64,000 nt of DNA, from contig NZ_VRMG01000005.1 of NCBI RefSeq assembly GCF_008040105.1, positions 496,001-560,000 of the forward strand, written 5' to 3'. The translations under genes were made by a program, and so were the position numbers. The notes beneath the pieces were generated by a model. It had not been told where the DNA came from, did not search any database, and worked only from the letters and a program-made list of their open reading frames with translations. The number at the start of each line of letters is the position of its first letter. Position 1 is the first letter of the stretch. Below are positions 51,822-61,029 of the stretch, in pieces. Origin of the DNA: Lacisediminihabitans profunda (GTDB lineage: Bacteria; Actinomycetota; Actinomycetes; Actinomycetales; Microbacteriaceae).

Positions 51822-52850
51822 TCAGGCGGCGAGGGAGGCCAGTAGGCGTTGGAACGAGTCGAGCCGCAGAGCGCCGGCCTCGCCGAGTTCGCCCGCCTCG
51901 ACGCGCTCGGCGATCGCGCAGTCCGGCGCGTCCGGCAGGTGGGTGCAGCCGCGAGGGCAGTCCTCGGCGATCTTCGCCAGGTCGGTGAAGGAGCGCAGGA
52001 TGTTCTCGGGGTTGACGTGGCCGAGCCCGAACGAACGCACGCCGGGAGTGTCGATGATCCAGCCGTCGCCCACCCGGTAGGAGATCGTGGACGACGAGGT
52101 GTGCCTGCCGCGTCCGGTGACGGCATTCACCCGCCCGATCGCCCGGTTGGCGTCCGGCACGAGGGCATTCACGAGAGTGGACTTGCCCACGCCGGAGTGG
52201 CCGACGGCCACCGTCGTGTGGCCCACCAGCAGCGCCATGATCTCCTCGGTCGGCATCGCGTCTGCGCCGCTGCGCACCACGGTCACATCGAGCGCGGCGA
52301 AGTTCGCGAGAAATTCGGTAGGGTCGGCGAGGTCGGTCTTGGTGATGCAGATGATCGGCTTGAGCCCCGCGTCGAACGCGGCGACGAGGTAGCGGTCCAC
52401 GAGCCGGGGCCGCGGTTCCGGGTTCGCGGCGGCGACGACGATGAGCATCTGGTCGGCGTTCGCCACGATGATGCGCTCGACCTCGTCCGAGTCATCCGCG
52501 CTTCGTCGAAGCACCGTCGTTCGCGGCTGGATTCGCACGATTCGGGACAGGGTGCCCGTCTCGCCCGAGGTGTCGCCGACGAGGTCGACGAGGTCGCCCG
52601 TGACGATCGCCTGCTTGCGGAGCTCGCTCGCGCGCGAGGCGGTGGCCTCGTGCTCGTCGGGCGTGCCCTCGCCGACGAGCACCGAATAGCGACCGCGGTC
52701 GACCGTGAACACTCGACCGGTGACCGCATCCCCGTGCTCCGGGCGGATCTTGGTGCGTGCCCGATTCCCCTTGGGGTTCGGCCTCGACTTCGCCTCGTAG
52801 TCGGCGTACTTGTCCTCGTCGTCGTCGTCGACGTCGGTGAGCCAGCTCAC
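51822..52850 (-). CDS. rsgA: Ribosome small-subunit-dependent GTPase A
   Basis: This circularly permuted GTPase helps late 30S assembly. The 342 residues show an OB-fold region (VTGRVFTVDRGRYSVLV), then the permuted G motifs: KTDLAD (G4), GHSGVGKST (G1), GRGRHTSSS (G2) and DTPGVRSFGL (G3), then a zinc site CPRGCTHLPDAPDC. The N-terminal 45 residues are acidic and basic low-complexity sequence. The start is a GTG without a clear ribosome site. It lies 45 bases downstream of aroA and is probably co-transcribed. Confidence 0.95.
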   Translation of the reverse strand: MSWLTDVDDDDEDKYADYEAKSRPNPKGNRARTKIRPEHGDAVTGRVFTVDRGRYSVLVGEGTPDEHEATASRASELRKQAIVTGDLVDLVGDTSGETGTLSRIVRIQPRTTVLRRSADDSDEVERIIVANADQMLIVVAAANPEPRPRLVDRYLVAAFDAGLKPIICITKTDLADPTEFLANFAALDVTVVRSGADAMPTEEIMALLVGHTTVAVGHSGVGKSTLVNALVPDANRAIGRVNAVTGRGRHTSSSTISYRVGDGWIIDTPGVRSFGLGHVNPENILRSFTDLAKIAEDCPRGCTHLPDAPDCAIAERVEAGELGEAGALRLDSFQRLLASLAA

Positions 52851-52895
52851 CGCGCGGCCCCGATCACGGCGTCGTCGCCGATCATTGCCGGCCGA

Positions 52896-54296
52896 TCACA
52901 GGAGGCCGAGCGGGTCGACGGACGGCTTGCTGAGGCCCAGGGTCGGGCCCATCCAGAGCTCGACGAACTGGGGCAGGGTCTTCGCCGTGGTGCCGATGTC
53001 GTCGACCAGGATGCCGGGAACGGCGAGGCCGATCAGGGCCCCGGCGGTGGCCATGCGGTGGTCCTCGTAGCTGTGCCAGAGGCCGCCGTGCATCGGCTTC
53101 GGATGGATGACGAGGCCGTCCTCGGTCTCCGTCACGTCGCCGCCGATAGCGTTGATCTCCGCGCTGAGCGCCGCGAGCCGGTCGGTCTCGTGGCCGCGCA
53201 GGTGCGCGATGCCGGTGAGCACCGTCTCGCCGTCGGCGAGGGCGGCGAGGGCCGTGACGGTCGGCGCCAGTTCGCTCGCGTTGTCGAGGTGGATGCCCTG
53301 GATCGCGCCCGAGCCGGTGACCGTCAGGTCGCCGAGACCGCCGCCGGTCTCGTCGAACCGCACCACCGCCCCCATGTCGGCGAGGATGGTCGCCATCCGG
53401 GCTCCGACCTGGGTCGTCTCCTTCGGCCAGCCGGTGACGGTCACCGATCCGCCGGCGACGAGGGCGGCGCCGAGGAACGGCCCGGCATTGGAGAGATCGG
53501 GTTCGATGGCGATGTCCGCGCCGGAGATGGGTCCTGGCGGCACCACCCAGACGCCCGGCTCCGGACTCTGCACGGTGACGCCGCGCCGAGCCAGGGTCGC
53601 GATCGTCATCTCGATGTGTTCGAGGCTCGGCAGGCCGTCCCCGGTGTGCCGGAGGGTGAGGCCGTTCTCGAAGCGGGCGCCGACCAGGAGAAGGCCGGAG
53701 ACGAACTGGCTGGACGCGCTCGCGTCGATCGCGATCTCGCCACCGCGAACGGAGCCGGTGCCGTACAGGCTGAACGGCAGCCTGCCGCGGCCGTCGTCGT
53801 TCACGTCCACGCCGAGCGCGCGAAGCGAGTCGATGGTGGCGCGCATGGGGCGTTTCCTGGCGGCCGCGTCGCCGTCGAAGGCCACGGGGCCGAGGGCGAG
53901 GGCGGCGACCGGGGGGAGGAAACGCATGACGGTTCCGGCGAGACCGCAGTCGATCGAGGTGCCGCCGGCGAGCTCGGCCGGCGTGATCCGCAGGTCGGCT
54001 CCGTACGCGTTGTCGCCCGGAAGCTCCTCGATAACCGTGCCGATCGCGCGGAGCGCCTCGATCATGAGCGCCGTGTCCCTCGAGTGCAGCGGCGCGCGCA
54101 GCGTCGACGGGCCGTCGGCGATGGCGGAGAGCACGAGCTCGCGGTTGGTGAGTGACTTCGATCCTGGCAGGCTCAGGCGCGCCGAAAGGGGGCCGGGGGC
54201 GAGCGGCGCCGGCCAGGGGCCTGGCGTGTCGTCGACCACGAGCTCGTCGTCGCCGAACGGATTGAACTCGGGCCCGGAATACTTGAATACCTGCAT
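52896..54296 (-). CDS. aroA: 3-phosphoshikimate 1-carboxyvinyltransferase (EPSP synthase)
   Basis: This is the sixth step of the shikimate pathway. The 466 residues contain [20 protein letters not shown] with the phosphate and PEP-binding Lys, the [12 protein letters not shown] loop, [15 protein letters not shown] and the C-terminal [16 protein letters not shown]. An N-terminal extension of about 35 residues precedes the first motif. The active-site loop reads GLAGTVMRF, with Ala after Leu where many enzymes have Asn-Ala-Gly-T; it resembles the class found in other Actinobacteria. The ATG follows TACCCT by eight bases. It is divergent from sigH. Confidence 0.95.
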   Translation of the reverse strand: MQVFKYSGPEFNPFGDDELVVDDTPGPWPAPLAPGPLSARLSLPGSKSLTNRELVLSAIADGPSTLRAPLHSRDTALMIEALRAIGTVIEELPGDNAYGADLRITPAELAGGTSIDCGLAGTVMRFLPPVAALALGPVAFDGDAAARKRPMRATIDSLRALGVDVNDDGRGRLPFSLYGTGSVRGGEIAIDASASSQFVSGLLLVGARFENGLTLRHTGDGLPSLEHIEMTIATLARRGVTVQSPEPGVWVVPPGPISGADIAIEPDLSNAGPFLGAALVAGGSVTVTGWPKETTQVGARMATILADMGAVVRFDETGGGLGDLTVTGSGAIQGIHLDNASELAPTVTALAALADGETVLTGIAHLRGHETDRLAALSAEINAIGGDVTETEDGLVIHPKPMHGGLWHSYEDHRMATAGALIGLAVPGILVDDIGTTAKTLPQFVELWMGPTLGLSKPSVDPLGLL

Positions 54297-54304
54297 CGGT
54301 TACT

Positions 54305-54310
54305 AGGGTA
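54305..54310 (-). promoter_or_regulatory. -10 box TACCCT, leaderless aroA start
   Basis: TACCCT on the minus strand ends eight bases before the aroA ATG. Confidence 0.5.
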
Positions 54311-54406
54311 TCGGCACTTCACAGAACGCAACGGAAAGCACATCGGTGACTCTCGTACTCGAACGGACTGGTGTCCCGCACCCGGCGCCTCGGCATCCCG
54401 GCAAAG

Positions 54407-54412
54407 TAAGCT
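54407..54412 (+). promoter_or_regulatory. -10 box TAAGCT, leaderless sigH start
   Basis: TAAGCT ends eight bases before the ATG at 54421 and decides that start against an earlier in-frame start at 54346. Confidence 0.55.
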
Positions 54413-54420
54413 TGTCGGCG

Positions 54421-55107
54421 ATGACGAATTCGACGGAAGACACGACGGCGCCGAACACGACAGTGCCGACCACCACGGCGGCCGGCGCGACCGCGCAGGC
54501 GGAGGCGGACGCCAAGGCAGACGTGCGCGCTCTCTTCGAGACCCAGGCCATCCCGTTCATGGACCAGTTGTACGCCGCGGGCCTGCGCATGACGCGCAAC
54601 CCGGCGGACGCCGCCGACCTCGTGCAGGAGACCTTCGTCAAGGCGTTCGCCGCCTTCGGCCAGTTCCAGCAGGGCACGAACCTCAAGGCCTGGCTGTACC
54701 GCATCCTGACCAACACGTTCATCAACAACTACCGCAAGAAGCAACGTGATCCGTACCAGGGCACGATTGACGATCTTGAGGACTGGCAGCTCGGCGGCGC
54801 CGAGTCTGTCACGCAGGGTCGCTCGACCCGCTCGGCCGAGGCCGAAGCGATCGACCACCTGCCGGACAGTGCGGTGAAGGATGCCCTGCAGGCGATCCCC
54901 GAGGATTTCCGCATGGCCGTGTACTTCGCCGACGTCGAGGGCTTCTCCTACCAGGAGATCGCCGACATTATGAAAACCCCCGTGGGGACCGTGATGAGCC
55001 GCCTGCATCGTGGCAGGCGTCTGCTTCGCGATCTCCTCGCCGATTACGCGCTCGATCGCGGAATCTCGGCGGCGGGACCTGCCACTGCGAGGAGCAAGAA
55101 GAAATGA
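54421..55107 (+). CDS. sigH: ECF sigma factor SigH/SigR (redox and heat stress)
   Basis: This 228-residue group 4 sigma factor has region 2 [20 protein letters not shown] to [20 protein letters not shown]-type motifs, and region 4 [20 protein letters not shown] with the helix-turn-helix [20 protein letters not shown]. The first 40 residues are Thr/Ala-rich and disordered. The gene directly downstream encodes its zinc anti-sigma factor, the SigR-RsrA arrangement of Actinobacteria, which responds to thiol oxidation. The two overlap by four bases (ATGA). Confidence 0.95.
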   Translation: MTNSTEDTTAPNTTVPTTTAAGATAQAEADAKADVRALFETQAIPFMDQLYAAGLRMTRNPADAADLVQETFVKAFAAFGQFQQGTNLKAWLYRILTNTFINNYRKKQRDPYQGTIDDLEDWQLGGAESVTQGRSTRSAEAEAIDHLPDSAVKDALQAIPEDFRMAVYFADVEGFSYQEIADIMKTPVGTVMSRLHRGRRLLRDLLADYALDRGISAAGPATARSKKK

Positions 55108-55346
55108 CCGATTGCGGTTGCGACAAGGCCAAGGCCGAACTCGAAGAATATTTGCACCAGGAGCTGGCCGAACAGGACGCCCAGGACATCGCCGAGCACC
55201 TGGCGACCTGCACGGACTGCACCGAGGAGCACCTCGTGGGCCTGACGCTCACACTCAAGGTGCAGAAGGCGTGCCAGGAGAAGGCGCCCGCCGACCTGCG
55301 TGACCAGGTTCTGCTGCGGCTGCGCGATATGCAGTCCAGCCGCTAG
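55104..55346 (+). CDS. rsrA: Zinc-containing anti-sigma factor RsrA
   Basis: This 80-residue ZAS-family protein has the metal motif H32-x3-C36-x2-C39 (EHLATCTDC) and N-terminal Cys residues at 4 and 6 ([10 protein letters not shown]) that can complete the zinc site. It should hold SigH inactive in the reduced state and release it when the thiols form disulfides. It is translationally coupled to sigH. Confidence 0.95.
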   Translation: MTDCGCDKAKAELEEYLHQELAEQDAQDIAEHLATCTDCTEEHLVGLTLTLKVQKACQEKAPADLRDQVLLRLRDMQSSR

Positions 55347-55424
55347 AGCGCCGCCGGCGGCGACAACCGCCCGAGGCCGCCCTCCGGGCCGAGTCGCTGA
55401 TTGACGACCGCGACTTAACGACCA

Positions 55425-55453
55425 GGGCCGCCCCGTCGACGACGTGGCGGCCC
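55425..55453. terminator. Stem-loop between convergent rsrA and kgd
   Basis: GGGCCGCC pairs with GGCGGCCC around a 13-base loop. A perfect palindrome GCCGCCGGCGGC (55350-55361) lies just after the rsrA stop. One or both probably end transcription from each side. Confidence 0.6.
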
Positions 55454-55470
55454 GGTTCGCAAGGACTCCG

Positions 55471-58400
55471 CTAGCCGATGGTGAGCGCCTTGTTGATGAG
55501 TTCGACCTGCTCCTGGGCGCTGCGCTTGGCAGACCCCGAGGCGGGAGACGCGGATGCCGGGCGCGACGCGACCGAGATCGATCGGCCGTTGAGCCGCTTC
55601 GCGAGTTCGAGTCCGATGAACGGCCACGCCCCCATGTTCTCCGGCTCATCCTGCGCCCACACGAGGTCGGCGTTCGGATACTGGGCGAGCACAGCGTCGA
55701 GCTGGGCCTGGGGGAGCGGGTAGTACTGCTCCAGCCGCACGAGCGCGACGTCGGTCTGCTCGCGCTTCTCCACCTCGGCCAACAGGTCGTAGTAGATCTT
55801 TCCCGCGTTCAGAACGACGCGGCGCACGGCCGAGGCGTCCCGGATGCGGGAGTCGTCGAGCACCGGCTCGAACTTGCCGTTGGTGAAGTCGGCCACATTG
55901 CTCGTCGCTCCGCGCAGTCGCAGCATCGCCTTCGGGGTGAAGACGATGAGGGGTCGACGGGGCCGGGCGTAGGCCTGCCGACGCAGCAGGTGGAAGTACG
56001 ACGCCGGGGTCGACGGTCGCGCCACGGTCATGTTGTTCTCGGCACAGAGCTGCAGGTAACGCTCGATGCGGGCCGACGAGTGGTCCGGTCCCTGGCCCTC
56101 GTAGCCGTGCGGCAGAAGCAGCACCACGCTCGAGCGCTGGCCCCACTTCTGCTCGGCGGCGGAGATGAACTCGTCGATGATGGTCTGGGCGCCGTTGGCG
56201 AAGTCGCCGAACTGGGCCTCCCAGAGCACCAGGGCATCCGCCCGTTCCACCGAGTAGCCGTACTCGAAGCCCATCGCGGCGTACTCGCTGAGCAGGGAGT
56301 CGTAGATCCAGAACCTGGCCTGGTTGTCGCTGAGGTTGCCGAGCGGCAACCACTCCTGGCCGTTCACCCGGTCGTGCAGCACGGCGTGGCGCTGCACGAA
56401 GGTGCCTCGCCGCGTGTCCTGGCCGGCCATCCGCACCGGCGTTCCCTCGATGAGCAGGGAGCCCAGGGCGAGGAGCTCGCCGAAGGCCCAGTCGATCGAG
56501 CCGTTTCGGCTCATGTCGAAGCGCTTCTTGAGCAGTTGCTGCAGCTTGGGATGCACCGAGAAGCCGACCGGCGGGTTGTCGTGGGCGTCGCCGATGAGCG
56601 AAATGACGCTCTCGTTGACGGCGGTCGACGTCGGCTCGCCGGCCGCGTCATCCTGCTGGGACTCCGGACGCTCGAGATCCGCGACGGCATTGCCGTCCTG
56701 GACGATGATCGGCATCGAGCCGGTCTGCGCCGCGTGGGTCTCGGCGAACGCGCGCTCCAGACGGTCCTGGAAGTCGGCGTGGGCCGCCTCGTACTCCTCC
56801 TGGGTGATGTCGCCGCGACCGATGAGGGCCTCGACGTAGAGGGTTCGCACCGAGCGCTTCGCCTCGATCAGGTTGTACATGAGCGGCTGCGTCATCGACG
56901 GGTCGTCGCCCTCGTTGTGACCGCGACGGCGGTAGCAGATGAGGTCGATGACCACGTCGCGGTGGAACCGCTGGCGGTACGCGAAGGCGAGCTCCGCGAC
57001 GCGCACCACGGCCTCCGGGTCGTCACCGTTCACATGGAAGATCGGCGACTGGATCGTCTTCGCGACGTCCGTGGAGTAGATCGACGTGCGACCCTCCCCG
57101 GGAGGCGTGGTGAAGCCGACCTGGTTGTTGATGTTCACGTGCACTGTGCCGCCGGTGCGGTAGGCCCGCAGCTGCGACATCTGCAGGATCTCCGCCACGA
57201 TGCCCTGGCCGGCCATCGCCGCGTCGCCGTGGACCATGATCGGCAGCACGGTGAACGTGCCGATCGGCTTGCGGTCCTGCTTGGCGCGCACGATTCCCTC
57301 GAGCACGCCGTCGACGGCCTCGAGGTGGGACGGGTTCGCCGCGATATAGACGGGGATCTGGTCGCCGTTGGCGCTGGTGAACGTGCCCTCGGTGCCGAGG
57401 TGGTACTTCACATCGCCGGAGCCCTGAACGGTGCGCGGGTCCTGGGTGCCCTCGAACTCGCGGAAGATCTGGCCGTAGGTCTTGCCGGCGATGTTGGTGA
57501 GCACGTTGAGGCGGCCGCGGTGGGCCATGCCGATGGCGACCTCGTCGAGGTCGGCATCCGCCGCACCCTGCAGGATCGCGTCGAGCAGGGCGATGGTGGA
57601 CTCTCCGCCCTCGAGGCTGAAGCGCTTCTGCCCCACGTACTTGGTCTGCAGGAAGGTCTCGAAGGCCTCGGCCTCGTTGAGCTTGCCGAGGACGCGCAAC
57701 TGGGCATCCTTCGTCGGCTTCGTGTACGCCTGCTCCACGTGCTCCTGGATCCAGCGTCGCTGCTCCGGGTCCTGGATGTGCATGTACTCGATGCCGATGG
57801 TGCGCACGTAGGAATCGCGCAGCACGCCCAGGATCTCGCGCAGGTGGGCGGATTTCTTTCCGCCGAATCCGCCGGTGACGAACTCGCGGTCCAGGTCCCA
57901 GAAGGTGAGACCGTGGCTGGAGATGTCCAGGTCGGGGTGCGAACGCTGGCGGTACTCCAGCGGGTCGATGTCGGCCATGAGGTGGCCTCGCACGCGGAAG
58001 GAGTTGATGAGCTCCTGCACGCGGGCGGTCTTGCCGACCTGGTTGGCGAGGTCGACGTGGATGTCCGAGGCCCAGTGGATGGGCTCGTACGGGATGCGGA
58101 GGTCGGAGAAGATGTCCTCGTAGAAGCCGCGCTCGCCGATGAGCAGCTCGTGCACCTTCTTGAGGAACTCGCCAGAGCCCGCGCCCTGGATCACCCGGTG
58201 GTCGTAGGTGGAGGTGAGCGTGATGGTCTTGCCGATGCCGAGCTCCGCGAGCGTGACCTGGGACATGCCCTGGAACTCGGCCGGATACTCCAGCGCGCCG
58301 GCTCCCACGATGCAGCCGGCGCCTCGCATGAGGCGCGGCACGGAGTGCTCGGTGCCGATGCCGCCGGGGTTGGTCAGCGAGATGGTGTTGCCCTGGAAGT

Positions 58401-59340
58401 CCGGGGCGGTCAGCTTGTTCGCGCGTGCGCGGCTGACGACGTCTTCATACCCGGCGAGGAATTCGTTGAATCCCATCTCCTCGGTGCGCTTGATGCCCGG
58501 CACCAGGAGGGCGCGGGTGCCGTCGGGCTTGGGAAGGTCGATCGCGATGCCGAGGTTGATGTGCGCCGGCGCGACGACGGAGGGCTTGCCGTCCTTCTCC
58601 TCGTAATAGACGTTCTGGCTCGGGAACTCCTTGAGCGTCTTGACGATCGCCCAGGCGATGAGGTGGGTGAACGACACCTTGCCGCCGCGGGCCCGCTTGA
58701 GGTGGTTGTTGATCACGATGCGGTTGTCGATCATGAGCTTGGCCGGGATGGTGCGGACGCTCGTCGCGGTGGGGACCGTGAGGCTGGCATCCATGTTCGC
58801 GGCCAGCGACTTGGACATGCCCTTGAGGGTGGAGACCACATCCTGCGGCTCGGCCGCCTCGGTCTCTTCGGTGACCACCGGGGCCTGGGTGGAGGAGGCG
58901 GGAGCCTGCGCCGGGATCGGCTGGGGCTTCGGCTGGATGGAGGTGGTGCGGGCGATCGGCTGGCTGGCCGGCGCCGCGTTCGAGGCCGCCGGTTCCTGGG
59001 GCGCGGTCTCCTGGGGGGCGGGGGCGGCATCCGGTGCCTTCGCCGCCTCGACGATCGTCTCGGGAATCTGCGGCTCTGCGGTGACCGGCTGCTCGGCGAC
59101 CGGCTGTTCGACAGTTGGTTGCTCGGGAGCGGTCCCACTCGTCGCGGGCTCCGCCGCCCCGGCGGCCGGCGCTTCGGTCGTGAGTTGGTGGTAGCTCTCC
59201 AGAATCGGCCACCATGACTGGTCCACCGAATTCTTGTCGACGATGAATCGTTCGTACATCTCGTCAACGAGCCATTCGTTGGCTCCGAACTCGCCCGAGG
59301 ATCCGTCCTCCGCTGCCAGTCCGGTCACTTGGCTAGACAC
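55471..59340 (-). CDS. kgd: Multifunctional 2-oxoglutarate decarboxylase/dehydrogenase E1 (Kgd/SucA)
   Basis: This 1289-residue TCA-cycle enzyme is typical of Actinobacteria. Residues 1-40 are the E1 N-terminal motif (GANEWLVDEMYERF), and about 55-150 is an Ala/Pro/Glu/Thr-rich linker. An E2-like acyltransferase domain follows (NNHLKRARGGKVSFTHLIAW, with TYDHRVIQGAGSGEFL). The thiamine-diphosphate E1 part runs to the end, with GDAAMAGQGIVAEI, VHVNINNQVGFTTPP and LLPHGYEGQGPDHSSARIER. The E2 part lacks a lipoyl domain, so it works with the lipoylated E2 of another complex. The start is GTG. Confidence 0.96.
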   Translation of the reverse strand: MSSQVTGLAAEDGSSGEFGANEWLVDEMYERFIVDKNSVDQSWWPILESYHQLTTEAPAAGAAEPATSGTAPEQPTVEQPVAEQPVTAEPQIPETIVEAAKAPDAAPAPQETAPQEPAASNAAPASQPIARTTSIQPKPQPIPAQAPASSTQAPVVTEETEAAEPQDVVSTLKGMSKSLAANMDASLTVPTATSVRTIPAKLMIDNRIVINNHLKRARGGKVSFTHLIAWAIVKTLKEFPSQNVYYEEKDGKPSVVAPAHINLGIAIDLPKPDGTRALLVPGIKRTEEMGFNEFLAGYEDVVSRARANKLTAPDFQGNTISLTNPGGIGTEHSVPRLMRGAGCIVGAGALEYPAEFQGMSQVTLAELGIGKTITLTSTYDHRVIQGAGSGEFLKKVHELLIGERGFYEDIFSDLRIPYEPIHWASDIHVDLANQVGKTARVQELINSFRVRGHLMADIDPLEYRQRSHPDLDISSHGLTFWDLDREFVTGGFGGKKSAHLREILGVLRDSYVRTIGIEYMHIQDPEQRRWIQEHVEQAYTKPTKDAQLRVLGKLNEAEAFETFLQTKYVGQKRFSLEGGESTIALLDAILQGAADADLDEVAIGMAHRGRLNVLTNIAGKTYGQIFREFEGTQDPRTVQGSGDVKYHLGTEGTFTSANGDQIPVYIAANPSHLEAVDGVLEGIVRAKQDRKPIGTFTVLPIMVHGDAAMAGQGIVAEILQMSQLRAYRTGGTVHVNINNQVGFTTPPGEGRTSIYSTDVAKTIQSPIFHVNGDDPEAVVRVAELAFAYRQRFHRDVVIDLICYRRRGHNEGDDPSMTQPLMYNLIEAKRSVRTLYVEALIGRGDITQEEYEAAHADFQDRLERAFAETHAAQTGSMPIIVQDGNAVADLERPESQQDDAAGEPTSTAVNESVISLIGDAHDNPPVGFSVHPKLQQLLKKRFDMSRNGSIDWAFGELLALGSLLIEGTPVRMAGQDTRRGTFVQRHAVLHDRVNGQEWLPLGNLSDNQARFWIYDSLLSEYAAMGFEYGYSVERADALVLWEAQFGDFANGAQTIIDEFISAAEQKWGQRSSVVLLLPHGYEGQGPDHSSARIERYLQLCAENNMTVARPSTPASYFHLLRRQAYARPRRPLIVFTPKAMLRLRGATSNVADFTNGKFEPVLDDSRIRDASAVRRVVLNAGKIYYDLLAEVEKREQTDVALVRLEQYYPLPQAQLDAVLAQYPNADLVWAQDEPENMGAWPFIGLELAKRLNGRSISVASRPASASPASGSAKRSAQEQVELINKALTIG

Positions 59341-59471
59341 AGCCCACCGCCCACTCTCTTAACTGTCGCTGTCCGTTGTCACTGTTGGACCGGATGTCGG
59401 CCTTCGCTGGCCACACACTCGACCAGCTTAATCACTTTCGATCGGCCACACCGACCGTGGCTCGAAGGGAT

Positions 59472-59477
59472 TACCTT
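59472..59477 (+). promoter_or_regulatory. -10 box TACCTT, leaderless guaB1 start
   Basis: TACCTT ends seven bases before the ATG at 59485 and supports this start over longer open frames upstream. Confidence 0.55.
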
Positions 59478-59484
59478 TATTTTC

Positions 59485-60924
59485 ATGGAGTTTTACGAGA
59501 CGACGCCCAGCCACGACCTCACGTACTCAGACGTGTTCCTGGTGCCCAGCCACTCCGACGTGGGAAGTCGGCTTGCCGTCTCACTCGCCCCGGGCGATGG
59601 CACCGGCGCGACCATTCCCGTCATCTCGGCCAACATGAACTCGGTGACCGGGCCGCGGATCGCGGCGACTCTCGCCCGGCGGGGCGGGCTCGGCGTGCTG
59701 CCGCAAGACCTGCATCTGCAGGATCTCGACGCGGCCATCCGCTGGGTGAAGGAGCAGCCCGTGGCGTTCGACACGCCGCTCGTGCTCGCTCCGGAGCAAC
59801 TCGTCGCGGACGCCCTGCGCCAGATCCCGGCGCTCGAGGGCCACGGCATCGTGATCAAGGATGCGAGTGGGGCCTACCTGGGCTGCATCTCCGCGGCGCG
59901 CCTCGACACCGTGCTTCCGGAGACCCCGCTCGGCGACCTGCTGACCGGTCGGCTGACGTCGATCGACGCCGACGACGTGACCGACGCCCGCGCCGCCTTC
60001 GACCTGATGGTCGCGGCCGATCTCGAATTCGCCCCCGTGCTGCACCATGGGGCCATCGTCGGCACTCTCAGCCGCACGAGCGCGCTCCGCTCGACCCTCT
60101 ACCGGCCGGCGCTCGACTCGCGCGGGCGCTTGAGGGTAGCCGCCGCTCTCGGCATCACCGGCGACGTCGCGAGAAGGGCGAAGGCGCTCGCGGCCGCCGG
60201 CGTCGACATCCTCGTTCTCGACACGGCCCACGGCCACCAGGCCGGCATGCTGCGCGCGATCGAGGCCGTCGCCGGCCTCGACCTCGGGCTGCCGATCGTC
60301 GCCGGCAACGTCGTGACGACGGCCGGGGTGAAGGACCTCGTGGCGGCCGGGGCAAACATCGTCAAGGTGGGCGTGGGCCCCGGCGCCATGTGCACGACCC
60401 GCATGATGACGGCCGTCGGCCGCCCGCAGTTCTCCGCGGTGCTCGAGACGGCGGCGGCGGCTCGGGAACTCGGAGCGCACGTCTGGGCGGATGGCGGAGT
60501 GCGCTACCCGCGAGACGTCGCGCTCGCGCTCGCGGCCGGCGCATCCTCGGTCATGATCGGCTCCTGGTTCGCCGGCACGATCGAGGCCCCAGGCTTCATC
60601 GAGACGGACGAGGACGGCGAGTTGTACAAGGACAGCTGGGGGATGGCCTCCACCAAGGCCGTGCACGACCGTTTCGACCGGCTCGACCCGTACGAGCTGG
60701 CTCGCAAGGAGCTCTTCGCCGAGGGCATCTCCTCGTCGAGGATCTACCTCGACCCGCTGCGTCCCTCCGTGGAAGACCTCGTCGACATGATCACGGCGGG
60801 GCTGCGCAGCTCGTTCACCTATGCCGGGGCATCCGACCTCGGACAGTTCCGCGAACGTGCCCTCGTCGGCATCCAGTCGGCGGCGGGCTACGAGGAGGGC
60901 AAGGCGCTCCCGGTCTCCTGGTGA
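59485..60924 (+). CDS. guaB1: GuaB1-type IMP dehydrogenase-family enzyme (probable GMP reductase)
   Basis: This 479-residue TIM-barrel protein is closely related to IMP dehydrogenase. It has LTYSDVFLVPSHSDV at the N-terminus, a CBS-domain insertion at about 95-215, the barrel motif DILVLDTAHGHQAGM, the active-site loop GVGPGAMCTTRMMTAVGRPQ with the catalytic Cys, and DGGVRYPRDVALALAAGAS. The CBS-containing GuaB1 group of Actinobacteria has been reported to act as GMP reductase rather than IMP dehydrogenase; I apply that by family likeness. It is divergent from kgd. Confidence 0.88.
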   Translation: MEFYETTPSHDLTYSDVFLVPSHSDVGSRLAVSLAPGDGTGATIPVISANMNSVTGPRIAATLARRGGLGVLPQDLHLQDLDAAIRWVKEQPVAFDTPLVLAPEQLVADALRQIPALEGHGIVIKDASGAYLGCISAARLDTVLPETPLGDLLTGRLTSIDADDVTDARAAFDLMVAADLEFAPVLHHGAIVGTLSRTSALRSTLYRPALDSRGRLRVAAALGITGDVARRAKALAAAGVDILVLDTAHGHQAGMLRAIEAVAGLDLGLPIVAGNVVTTAGVKDLVAAGANIVKVGVGPGAMCTTRMMTAVGRPQFSAVLETAAAARELGAHVWADGGVRYPRDVALALAAGASSVMIGSWFAGTIEAPGFIETDEDGELYKDSWGMASTKAVHDRFDRLDPYELARKELFAEGISSSRIYLDPLRPSVEDLVDMITAGLRSSFTYAGASDLGQFRERALVGIQSAAGYEEGKALPVSW

Positions 60925-60973
60925 CCCTTTCCGCGGCGGCCAGCACGACCGGGAGAGGGCCCGTTCTCTCCAG

Positions 60974-60979
60974 TACACT
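60974..60979 (+). promoter_or_regulatory. -10 box TACACT before the CNNM gene pair
   Basis: TACACT predicts transcription starting near 60987. A small inverted repeat GGAGAG/CTCTCC lies just upstream and could end guaB1 transcription. Confidence 0.4.
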
Positions 60980-61029
60980 TGAGCGAATAATGGACGACCC
61001 TCCCTCCAGGCGCCGTGCCGGCCAGACCG

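Noticed and set aside
51505-51845. Pro/Phe/Ser-rich and Lys/Gly/Arg-rich frames in the polypyrimidine tract
   Set aside because: Simple translation of the CCCTTT-type repeat; present in several frames and on both strands.
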